A stretch of DNA of 5,036 nt. Source: an uncultured Phascolarctobacterium sp. (GTDB taxonomy: Bacteria > Bacillota > Negativicutes > Acidaminococcales > Acidaminococcaceae). The translations under genes and the position numbers were made by a program. Below the pieces are notes generated by a model. The model worked only from the letters and a program-made list of their open reading frames with translations. It did no database searches and was not told where the DNA came from. Below, one piece after another: positions 1 through 5,036 of this stretch. Every line of letters begins with the position of its first letter. The stretch's first letter is position 1. The DNA is taken from the NCBI GenBank assembly GCA_945949475.1, contig CAMFET010000086.1:1-5036 (forward strand). Direction: 5' to 3'.

Positions 1-433
1 GCCAGTCCAGATCGCAAAGCTGCAATGCTTTTTGGAGCCATGAAGCCATGCACAGGCCAGGAACGATGGGATGCTCACCCTGGTGGATAATGTTTTCATC
101 CCCAGTATAAGCAACATAATCGCGCACCTCCTGCTTAGTGAAGCAATGCTTAATAAGCAGCTTGCCCACGGGCTGCTCGCTAATTGCAGGCTTGCTACCA
201 AGCTTCTGCTTGGGCAATACCAAAAACACCCGTAGCTCCTTCACCATTTGCTCGCCAGCAGCTGTAGTGATAGTGCCCAGCACTTGTATTATGGATTTAC
301 GCTCCTTAGTTAGCAGCACATGGTTTGCAAGCTTGGTGGCCTCACCATGAATATGGGCCTCCACCCCAGCCAGAACCCAGCCGCCAAAAAATTTTCTATC
401 GCTGTCCGCCAGTTTATGTGCAAGCTCTAACAT
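1..433 (-). CDS. MaoC-like hotdog-fold hydratase/dehydratase family protein, C-terminus cut off by the window edge
   Basis: 144 codons are visible from ATG at 433 with no stop before base 1. The start is firm: an in-frame TAG lies two codons upstream, and AAAGGA sits 9 nt before the ATG. Residues about 98-133 carry the hydratase-2/MaoC signature: FTKQEVRDYVAYTGDENIIH followed by PIVPG and a short helix (MASWL). In this family the Asp (D112) and His (H117) activate water for reversible hydration of trans-2-enoyl-CoA or -ACP to the (R)-3-hydroxyacyl form, normally in the cytoplasm. The usual GDxNP is GDENI here, so Pro is replaced by Ile. Residues about 18-75 look like hotdog beta strands placed before the signature (IIQVLGTITTAAGEQ, LRVFLVLP), which suggests a degenerate first hotdog half or an atypical N-terminal extension. 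It has its own promoter and is not obviously co-transcribed with the permease. The family call is good; the substrate is unknown. Confidence 0.72.
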   Translation of the reverse strand, partial: MLELAHKLADSDRKFFGGWVLAGVEAHIHGEATKLANHVLLTKERKSIIQVLGTITTAAGEQMVKELRVFLVLPKQKLGSKPAISEQPVGKLLIKHCFTKQEVRDYVAYTGDENIIHQGEHPIVPGLCMASWLQKALQLCDLDW

Positions 434-458
434 TTTCTAACATCCTTTCATGTAGGAT

Positions 459-487
459 ATTATAAATCAGGCCCACCCATTAGTCAA
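459..487 (-). promoter_or_regulatory. SigA-type promoter for the MaoC-like gene
   Basis: On the minus strand TTGACT (487-482) is separated by exactly 17 bases from a perfect TATAAT (464-459). Transcription would start near 452, giving a leader of about 19 nt that still contains the AAAGGA ribosome site. Spacing, both hexamers and position all fit. It implies the MaoC-like gene is transcribed independently of the permease gene that ends at 559. No operator palindrome overlapping the hexamers was seen. Confidence 0.75.
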
Positions 488-558
488 CCTTTTATCAAAA
501 TTTAGTTAACATATTTTCAAGCTTCTTCATAAGCTATGCTTGGCAAGCTTAGGCTCCG

Positions 559-1665
559 TTACCATAAAAGCAAAAGATACGTTAAGCTGCCTAATAAAGC
601 TAAGCCCGCGAAATTATAATATAAAAAGGTACGTAGATATATTCCCGCTTGGTATGGATGCTCTGCTACAAAAAGCTTGTAGGAAATAACGCTGGCCATA
701 GAGGCAATTAAAGTGCCCAGCCCACCTATATTCACGCCCAAAAGCAAGGCATCCGCCTTAGACGTAAGGCCCGCCAACAGCATAGCCGCAGGCACATTAC
801 TAATAAACTGGCTAGCTACTACCCCAGCCAAATAAGTTCCCGCTGCCGTGCCCAACAGCGTTTGCTTGAGGTATATTGCAAGATTAGTGTGGCTGATATT
901 GCCAATAAAAACAAAAAAGCCCACAAAGGTAATTAATAGACTGTAGTCCACCATTAACAAAAGCCGGCGCTGCTTCAGCAGTACAAAGGCCACAGTAATG
1001 AGCAGGGCCACGGTTTTATCCAACCAATGCAGCACTGCGGCAATATTCAATGCCAAAAGCAAGAGCAGCAGCACCGTTTGCAGCATATCCGGCTTATTAG
1101 GCTCGGGCAGCTCTAAGGTGAGCCGCTCGTTGCGGCCACGCCAAATTAAAAGCCCTAAAAAAAGCACTGAAAGCAAGCCCGGCACAGCCATAACTGCAAA
1201 AAAGCTACTCGCAGTATAATGATAATGAGAATACAAAAACAAATTTTGTGGATTACCCGGAGGCGTCACCATGGAGCCCAAATTGGCTGCCAATGTTTGC
1301 AAAATGATGAGCCGCGCCACATCACGCTGCAGCCTTTTGCCAATAATAAGAGCCAAGGGCACAAAGGTGATGAGGGCTACATCATTAGTTACAAACATGC
1401 TGGACACATAGGTTACCCCGACTAGTGCTAGCACCACACTGCGCCAGCTAGCACAGCGCTGCAAAAGCTTAAGCGCTACCCAATCCAAAAAGCTGACGCT
1501 TTTAAGTCCGGCTACCACTAGCATCAAGCTCAGCAAAATGCTAAGCACAGCAAAATCAATATACTCTAACCGTGGGCGCTCTACAAAGCTAGTGGCACAC
1601 GCCAACAGCACAGCTACACACAGCACAGTTTCTTGTTTGAAAAATTGTTTTAGCTTTAAAAGCAT
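559..1665 (-). CDS. YbiR-like anion/ion permease (ArsB/NhaD/SLC13-type ion transporter superfamily)
   Basis: A 368-residue integral membrane protein with about ten hydrophobic segments spread over its whole length. Signature stretches of the ion transporter superfamily are present in two inverted-repeat halves. In the first half, VTNDVALITFVPLAL (about 92-106) precedes ANLGSMVTPPGNPQN (about 127-141). In the second half, SQFISNVPAAMLLAGL (about 285-300) precedes VNIGGLGTLIASMASVIS (about 311-328). The TNDVAL, GNPQN and SNVPA elements match what I recall of Escherichia coli YbiR (372 aa), a protein of unsettled substrate, and more loosely ArsB and citrate/dicarboxylate transporters. The expected role is secondary, ion-coupled transport of an anion across the cytoplasmic membrane; the substrate cannot be read from sequence. 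The ATG at 1665 is preceded by AAAAGAGG with a 7-nt gap. Length is normal and no frame break is seen. It lies 207 bp downstream of comF, beyond a repeat element, so it is probably not part of that operon. Confidence 0.85.
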   Translation of the reverse strand: MLLKLKQFFKQETVLCVAVLLACATSFVERPRLEYIDFAVLSILLSLMLVVAGLKSVSFLDWVALKLLQRCASWRSVVLALVGVTYVSSMFVTNDVALITFVPLALIIGKRLQRDVARLIILQTLAANLGSMVTPPGNPQNLFLYSHYHYTASSFFAVMAVPGLLSVLFLGLLIWRGRNERLTLELPEPNKPDMLQTVLLLLLLALNIAAVLHWLDKTVALLITVAFVLLKQRRLLLMVDYSLLITFVGFFVFIGNISHTNLAIYLKQTLLGTAAGTYLAGVVASQFISNVPAAMLLAGLTSKADALLLGVNIGGLGTLIASMASVISYKLFVAEHPYQAGIYLRTFLYYNFAGLALLGSLTYLLLLW

Positions 1666-1700
1666 TATAATGCCTCTTTTTAATATAATATTTAATATTC

Positions 1701-1752
1701 GGCGTACAATTTAGTACTCCTAGGAGCCGCAACGAAGTAGATGGCGCTTTTT
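1701..1752. repeat. Direct repeat, copy 1 (diverged intergenic repeat)
   Basis: The core at 1715-1752 matches 1819-1856 at 31 of 38 positions without gaps. The shared blocks are TACTCCTA, CGAAGTAGATGG and GCTTTTT. Similarity extends leftward to a shared GGCGTA (1701-1706 and 1806-1811) if one gap is allowed. This copy also contains a perfect 10-bp palindrome, CTCCTAGGAG (1717-1726). It ends abruptly at the AT-rich stretch before the permease start, as a truncated repeat unit would. No reading frame is supported. Confidence 0.7.
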
Positions 1753-1762
1753 AAATACACCA

Positions 1763-1867
1763 TAACGTGCGTCAAAAAGTACCAGATACGAGAAAGACCG
1801 AGGACGGCGTATGAATAATACTCCTACGAGGGCTGACGAAGTAGATGGTGCTTTTTCACGCACGTTA
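1763..1867. repeat. 105-bp palindromic element with 21-bp terminal inverted repeats (MITE- or REP-like)
   Basis: The left arm (1763-1783, starting TAACGTGCGTCAAAAAG) and the right arm (1847-1867, ending CACGCACGTTA) are reverse complements at 19 of 21 positions, with 63 bp between them. In RNA this would fold into a long stem whose base begins 5 nt beyond the comF stop codon, so it could protect or end the recD2-comF transcript. There is no U-run after the stem, so it is not a classical intrinsic terminator. There is no clear target-site duplication and no coding potential. Size and terminal symmetry suggest a non-autonomous mobile or dispersed repeat; that class is inferred, while the symmetry is directly visible. 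Confidence 0.65.
1806..1856. repeat. Direct repeat, copy 2 (inside the palindromic element)
   Basis: This is the partner of the copy at 1701-1752, offset by about 104 bp, with 31 of 38 core positions identical (1819-1856). Its end overlaps the right arm of the inverted repeat (1847-1867). The layout therefore reads as one complete unit plus part of a second unit in the same orientation. Confidence 0.7.
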
Positions 1868-1872
1868 CCTCG

Positions 1873-2607
1873 TTACCAATTATGGCTTGACGCACACATA
1901 GCCACCCCATGCACCTCTCTCGCCCCCGCTCCTCGCAGCACCCTCGCAGCCTCTGCCATAGTACTACCCGTCGTATAAATATCATCGCACAGCAGCACGC
2001 GTTTACCTGCTACCATACGCGTGGCGCTCGGCTTGAGCTCAAAGCAACCATTTAGCTCCTCGCGCCGCTGCTGAGGTGATAGCTCAAACAAGGGCAAGGT
2101 AGAGCGTACCCTACTCAGAAGCTGAGCCTGAAATTCGCCGCCTCGCTGCTCCAAAAGCGGTGCAAAAATTGCCTCCGGCACATCAAAGCCTCTCTGTGCG
2201 CGACGTTCCGGACTCGTCGGAATGCAGGTTATGACATCAAACTGACTTAACCAGCGCAGCTTGGCGCTCGGCAAAGCCGCCTCAGCCTCCTCACTGAGCA
2301 GTGGCAAAAGACTGGCCTCGCTTGAAAACTTTAACCGCTGCAGTGCTTCCTTTAGAATACCATCATATTTATAAAGCAAAAGTACGCTGTCCAACATATC
2401 CTCGGCCATGGGCTCTGCTTGTCCGGCCAAGAATTCTTCGCGTGGCTTGAGCTGTACATACTTTTGCAAAGCATATCCCTTGCGACAGGCAGGGCATAAA
2501 TAGGCAGTATCAATCACATTGCCGCACACAGCGCAACGACGCGGAAAAATCAGCTCCCGCAGCACACGCATATAATAATTTGTTGCTCGATAATAATCCT
2601 TGAGCAT
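1873..2607 (-). CDS. comF: ComF family protein (zinc-ribbon plus phosphoribosyltransferase-like domain)
   Basis: A 244-residue cytoplasmic protein of typical ComF length. An N-terminal zinc-binding motif is formed by C25-x2-C28 and C38-x2-C41. It is followed by the family stretch DVITCIPTSPERRAQRGFD (about 124-142) and the PRPP-binding loop VLLCDDIYTTGST (about 204-216), with the paired Asp D208/D209. In naturally transformable bacteria, ComF homologues are needed for uptake or processing of incoming single-stranded DNA; the family also occurs widely in bacteria not known to be competent, and its enzymatic activity is unproven. The ATG at 2605-2607 overlaps the recD2 stop by one base (TAATG). 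A strong GGAGG (2619-2615) lies 7 nt upstream, inside the last codons of recD2, so translation is probably coupled. No dedicated promoter is visible. Confidence 0.93.
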   Translation of the reverse strand: MLKDYYRATNYYMRVLRELIFPRRCAVCGNVIDTAYLCPACRKGYALQKYVQLKPREEFLAGQAEPMAEDMLDSVLLLYKYDGILKEALQRLKFSSEASLLPLLSEEAEAALPSAKLRWLSQFDVITCIPTSPERRAQRGFDVPEAIFAPLLEQRGGEFQAQLLSRVRSTLPLFELSPQQRREELNGCFELKPSATRMVAGKRVLLCDDIYTTGSTMAEAARVLRGAGAREVHGVAMCASSHNW

Positions 2608-4772
2608 TAAAAGACCTCCGTATCCTCCTGCAGTCTTTCTGCTAGCAGGCTGTGTCGCCGCCTCGTTTTATCGTTCTCCACTGCCGTCAGCACCGCCCGC
2701 TTAGAGCCCACTACCAATACCCTTTGCTTAGCCCGCGTTACTGCAGTATAGAGCAAATTACGCTGCAGCATTACGTAATGACTGGGCACCATCAGCAAAA
2801 TAACATAGGGATACTCGCTGCCCTGCGACTTATGCACACTCATCGCATAAGCCAGCTGCAGCTCCTCGCACTCACCCTGACTGTAGCTCACGTAATCACC
2901 CTCGGGACGCTCCGGGAAGGCAACAGTCACCGTTTTACCCTCTATTTTATAGACCCGGCCAATATCGCCGTTAAATACATCCTTTTCATAATTATTGCGA
3001 ATCTGCATCACCTTATCGCCAACCCGCAAAACATTGCCCGGAATAGATACCTCCGGCTTTTTCGCGCTAGGTGGATTAATATATTGCTGCAAAAGCTTAT
3101 TTAAGTTCTGCACGCCGCAGGGACTCTTATGCATGGGGCTCAGCACCTGCACCCGTCGCCAGTCCCCATCCAGGGTTAAATCACCGTAGAGCTGTGCAAC
3201 AAATTCAGCTGCTGCCTGCTCTTCCGTAAATTCCTGCAAAGCAAATTCACTATTTGGACCGGGGATAAAGTCCGGCATTTGCCCATGATTGATTTTATGG
3301 GCATTGCGCACGATGGGACTCACCTCCGCCTGCCGAAAAACATTTTCAAGCCGCACCACAGGCATTTTTCCCGAGCGAATCATATCCTGCAGCACGGAGC
3401 CAGCTCCTACAGAAGGCAGCTGGTCTACGTCGCCCACGAAAATCAAGCGGCAGCCACCCTGCACTGCCTTCAAGAGATGATATGTTAAATTGATATCCAG
3501 CATGGAAGCTTCGTCAATAATAATCGCCTCTGCATCCAAGGGATCCTCTTCATTCTTGCCAAAAAAGAGACCATCACCGCTGGGCTGATACTCCAAAAGG
3601 CGATGCACAGTGAGCGCAGGATGACCAGCCGAATCGGCCAAACGACGGGCTGCTCTCCCCGTAGGCGCTGCCAATAAAATGCGACAGCCCGCCTTCTCCA
3701 GCACATTCAAAATGCCCTTGACAACCGTAGTTTTGCCCGTACCAGGCCCACCTGTAAGCACAAATACGCCGTGCTCCAAACTAGTATAAATGGCCTGACG
3801 CTGAGCATCGGCCAAACGGATGCCAGCTTCACGCTCCCAAGCGGCAATAACTGCATCTGCATTTACTCTCGTAATAGGCTTGGCCTGGTCACGCAAATAT
3901 AATAGGCGGCGTGCAGTCTGCACCTCAGCACGATAAAGGTATTCGGGATAAATAAAGCGCACGCCCCCAACCTCTTCTAGGCGTAGCCTATCCTTTTGGA
4001 TGAGCTGGTTAAAAACCTCCTGCACGGCCTCGCGTTCCACCAAAAGCACCCGTGCCGTCTCGCGCACCAAAAGCTCCTCGGGCACGCAGGTGTGCCCCGC
4101 TCCTGCCGCGGAAACCAATGCATAGCTTATGCCAGCCTCCAAGCGCTCACTGCAATCGTGCTCCATCCCCATAGCTAGCGCAATGCGGTCCGCTGTTTTA
4201 AAGCCTATGCCATCCACATCACGCGCTAAGCAGTAGGGATTCTCCTTTAAGCGCGTTATAGCTGTATCACCATACACAGCCTGCAGCTTGGCCGCATAAC
4301 CGCTGGAAACGCCATTCTCCTCCAAAAAAAGCATCAGCTCCCTCAAGCCCGACAATGCCTGATAAGCCTCGCTGATGGCCGCTGCCTTTTTGGCACTAAT
4401 GCCCTTAACCTTGGCTAATCGTTCGGGATATTGCTCTAGCACGAGCAGGGTATCCGTACCAAACATTTCCACAATGCGAGCTGCCATCACGGGCCCTACG
4501 CCCGGCAGCGCGCCGGAGGACAAAAAACGCTCCATACCGGCAGCAGAAGTCGGCTGCATAACCTGCAGGGAGGCAGCGTTAAACTGTTGGCCAAAGCGAG
4601 CATGCTCAACCCACTCTCCGGTGATGCTTATCTGCTCGCCCAAATAGGGGGCCGGCCCCCGATATACCGCTGTAAATTTGCCCAAAGCTTTATTTTCTAC
4701 CCGTAGCACGCTGTACATGCCATCATCACTTTGAAAGACGATGTCGGCTACAACGCCCTCCTGTACTTCCAT
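2607..4772 (-). CDS. recD2: ATP-dependent RecD-like DNA helicase RecD2 (SF1B, 5'-3')
   Basis: A 721-residue protein, close to the length I recall for the Deinococcus enzyme. An N-terminal OB-like domain (about 1-72) precedes helix-hairpin-helix segments at about 84-105 (GALPGVGP), 122-137 (VKGISAKKA) and 185-202 (DVDGIGFKTADR). The SF1 helicase core follows: Walker A GGPGTGKTT (341-349, K347), motif Ia AAPTGRAARR (368-377), Walker B IIIDEAS (417-423), motif III FVGDVDQLPSVG (445-456), motif IV with R480 (ENVFRQ), and the C-terminal YAMSVHKSQGSEY (642-654) and YTAVTRAK (675-682). All catalytic motifs look intact. RecD2 unwinds DNA with 5' overhangs in repair and replication-fork maintenance, without RecB or RecC. 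ATG at 4772 is preceded by GGTGGTGA, one mismatch from GGAGGTGA, at good spacing. It is the first gene of a coupled pair with comF. Confidence 0.96.
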   Translation of the reverse strand: MEVQEGVVADIVFQSDDGMYSVLRVENKALGKFTAVYRGPAPYLGEQISITGEWVEHARFGQQFNAASLQVMQPTSAAGMERFLSSGALPGVGPVMAARIVEMFGTDTLLVLEQYPERLAKVKGISAKKAAAISEAYQALSGLRELMLFLEENGVSSGYAAKLQAVYGDTAITRLKENPYCLARDVDGIGFKTADRIALAMGMEHDCSERLEAGISYALVSAAGAGHTCVPEELLVRETARVLLVEREAVQEVFNQLIQKDRLRLEEVGGVRFIYPEYLYRAEVQTARRLLYLRDQAKPITRVNADAVIAAWEREAGIRLADAQRQAIYTSLEHGVFVLTGGPGTGKTTVVKGILNVLEKAGCRILLAAPTGRAARRLADSAGHPALTVHRLLEYQPSGDGLFFGKNEEDPLDAEAIIIDEASMLDINLTYHLLKAVQGGCRLIFVGDVDQLPSVGAGSVLQDMIRSGKMPVVRLENVFRQAEVSPIVRNAHKINHGQMPDFIPGPNSEFALQEFTEEQAAAEFVAQLYGDLTLDGDWRRVQVLSPMHKSPCGVQNLNKLLQQYINPPSAKKPEVSIPGNVLRVGDKVMQIRNNYEKDVFNGDIGRVYKIEGKTVTVAFPERPEGDYVSYSQGECEELQLAYAMSVHKSQGSEYPYVILLMVPSHYVMLQRNLLYTAVTRAKQRVLVVGSKRAVLTAVENDKTRRRHSLLAERLQEDTEVF

Positions 4773-4835
4773 AGCTTCACCACCAATAATCTTCGTCTCA
4801 GCCTAAAGAAACATGTGTTTTTTCTATTATCATCT

Positions 4836-4844
4836 ATTATATCA
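4836..4844 (-). promoter_or_regulatory. Extended -10 promoter element for recD2-comF
   Basis: The minus strand reads TGATATAAT (4844-4836), a perfect TGnTATAAT extended -10 box. No good -35 hexamer lies 16-18 bases upstream (CTCCCG at 17), which is tolerated by extended -10 promoters. The start would be near 4829, giving a leader of about 56 nt before the recD2 ATG at 4772. Confidence 0.55.
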
Positions 4845-4874
4845 CGAAAATACGCTTTCGGGAGAGCATTTAGC

Positions 4875-4903
4875 TTTACAGGCTTTATTTTTTTAGCTAT
4901 AAT
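4875..4903 (+). promoter_or_regulatory. SigA-type promoter for the rightward gene at 4984
   Basis: TTTACA (4875-4880) is followed by exactly 17 bases and a perfect TATAAT (4898-4903). Transcription would start near 4910, giving a 5' leader of about 74 nt. The promoter diverges from the recD2 promoter, with about 80 bp between the two predicted starts. Confidence 0.75.
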
Positions 4904-4911
4904 ATATTATA
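4898..4911. repeat. Perfect 14-bp AT palindrome over the -10 box
   Basis: TATAATATATTATA is identical to its reverse complement. It places a TATAAT on each strand. The minus-strand copy (4911-4906) has no acceptable -35 at 16-18 bases, so only the rightward use is well supported. It might instead serve as an operator half-site pair, but an AT-only palindrome can also arise from ordinary base composition. Confidence 0.6.
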
Positions 4912-4983
4912 AGCGAGCCTCGAAGCTGAAGAAAAGCAAAAAGAGGGCCGCTATTTGCTTATTTTATTTTTAGGGGTGTAAAC
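4910..4983 (+). other. 5' leader of the rightward gene, with two overlapping possible hairpins
   Basis: Two weak stems can be drawn and they overlap. One pairs AGCGAGCCT (4912-4920) with AGGGCCGCT (4944-4952), 7 of 9 positions. The other pairs AAGCAAA (4934-4940) with TTTGCTT (4954-4960), is AU-rich, and is followed by ATTTTATTTTT. The overlapping layout resembles an attenuator, but both stems are weak and no known riboswitch was recognised. The ribosome site AGGGG (4972-4976) immediately follows. Confidence 0.25.
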
Positions 4984-5036
4984 GTGAAACAAAAAGCTTT
5001 TCTTGGTAAATTAATTGCCATTGATATGTATAATTG
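4984..5036 (+). CDS. N-terminal fragment of a rightward gene, possibly S-adenosylmethionine decarboxylase (SpeD)
   Basis: Only 17 codons lie in the window, reading MKQKAFLGKLIAIDMYN, and the next codon begins TG, which would allow Cys. The GTG start at 4984 is preceded by AGGGG with a 7-nt gap, and no ATG, GTG or TTG occurs in frame between it and the upstream in-frame TGA at 4927. A well-formed promoter sits upstream, so a real gene is likely. The pattern Gly-x-hydrophobic-hydrophobic then Asp-x-Tyr-Asn-(Cys) resembles the start of bacterial SpeD proenzymes (LGRH..AELYGC type), which make decarboxylated S-adenosylmethionine for spermidine synthesis. With so few residues the product is a guess; the existence of the gene is much more certain. 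Confidence 0.45.
   Translation, partial: MKQKAFLGKLIAIDMYN

Noticed and set aside
138..350. Open frame on the + strand opposite the MaoC-like gene
   Set aside because: It is antisense to a protein with a clear family signature and has no independent support.
530..551. Small hairpin TAAGCT/AGCTTA just past the permease stop
   Set aside because: Only 6 bp, AT-rich, 10-nt loop and no following U-run on the minus strand; not a credible terminator.
1682..1709. Possible permease promoter TTGTAC-16-TATATT on the minus strand
   Set aside because: The start site would fall inside or after the ribosome site at 1680-1673, leaving no usable leader; the AT-rich stretch makes chance matches likely.
2652..3104. 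Open frame of 150 codons on the + strand opposite recD2
   Set aside because: It is antisense to conserved RecD2 helicase motifs, has no recognisable protein features and no convincing ribosome site; a shadow of recD2 codon structure.
4731..4973. Open frame of 80 codons on the + strand crossing the recD2 start and the divergent promoters
   Set aside because: It runs antisense over the recD2 start, contains the rightward promoter inside itself, and its translation is low-complexity and AT-driven.
1..5036. Frequent CAAAAGC on the + strand (GCTTTTG on the coding strand)
   Set aside because: Several occurrences encode Leu-Leu or similar codon pairs inside the leftward genes; codon and dipeptide preference is a sufficient explanation, and I did not count it statistically.
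1..5036. Search for CRISPR, tRNA, rRNA, transposase, phage or defence genes
   Set aside because: None seen on either strand; the only repeats are the pair near 1701-1867 and the short promoter palindrome.

Overview
The window looks like ordinary chromosomal DNA from a Bacillota-type bacterium. Shine-Dalgarno sites are strong and close to AAGGAGGTGA, promoters are of the SigA/sigma-70 type, and RecD2 is the short stand-alone type found in bacteria without the RecD subunit of RecBCD. The recD2-comF pairing next to a MaoC-like gene would suit the Negativicutes, but that placement is an inference and is not proven by the sequence.

Four genes read leftward. From right to left they are recD2 (4772-2607), comF (2607-1873), a YbiR-like membrane permease (1665-559) and a MaoC/hotdog hydratase-like gene (433 to beyond the left edge). 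recD2 and comF share one base (TAATG), so they form a translationally coupled pair. Both fit DNA handling: RecD2 is a 5'-3' helicase, and ComF is a competence-associated protein of the phosphoribosyltransferase fold. The permease and the MaoC-like gene appear to be separate units. The MaoC-like gene has its own near-consensus promoter (TTGACT-17-TATAAT). A fifth gene starts rightward at 4984 and is cut off after 17 codons; its N-terminus resembles S-adenosylmethionine decarboxylase (SpeD).

Three intergenic stretches matter. Bases 434-558 carry the promoter of the MaoC-like gene. Bases 1666-1872 hold a repeat structure: a 105-bp segment bounded by 21-bp imperfect inverted repeats, with part of its interior repeated directly about 104 bp away. 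This looks like a small palindromic or MITE-like intergenic element and is the least explained part of the window. Bases 4773-4983 are a divergent promoter region with a clear rightward promoter (TTTACA-17-TATAAT), a 14-bp perfect palindrome over its -10 box, and a leftward extended -10 box for recD2-comF.

I see no rRNA, tRNA, CRISPR array, transposase, phage gene or defence system, and no convincing novel multigene system. The repeat element and the leader of the rightward gene are the items most worth a second look.
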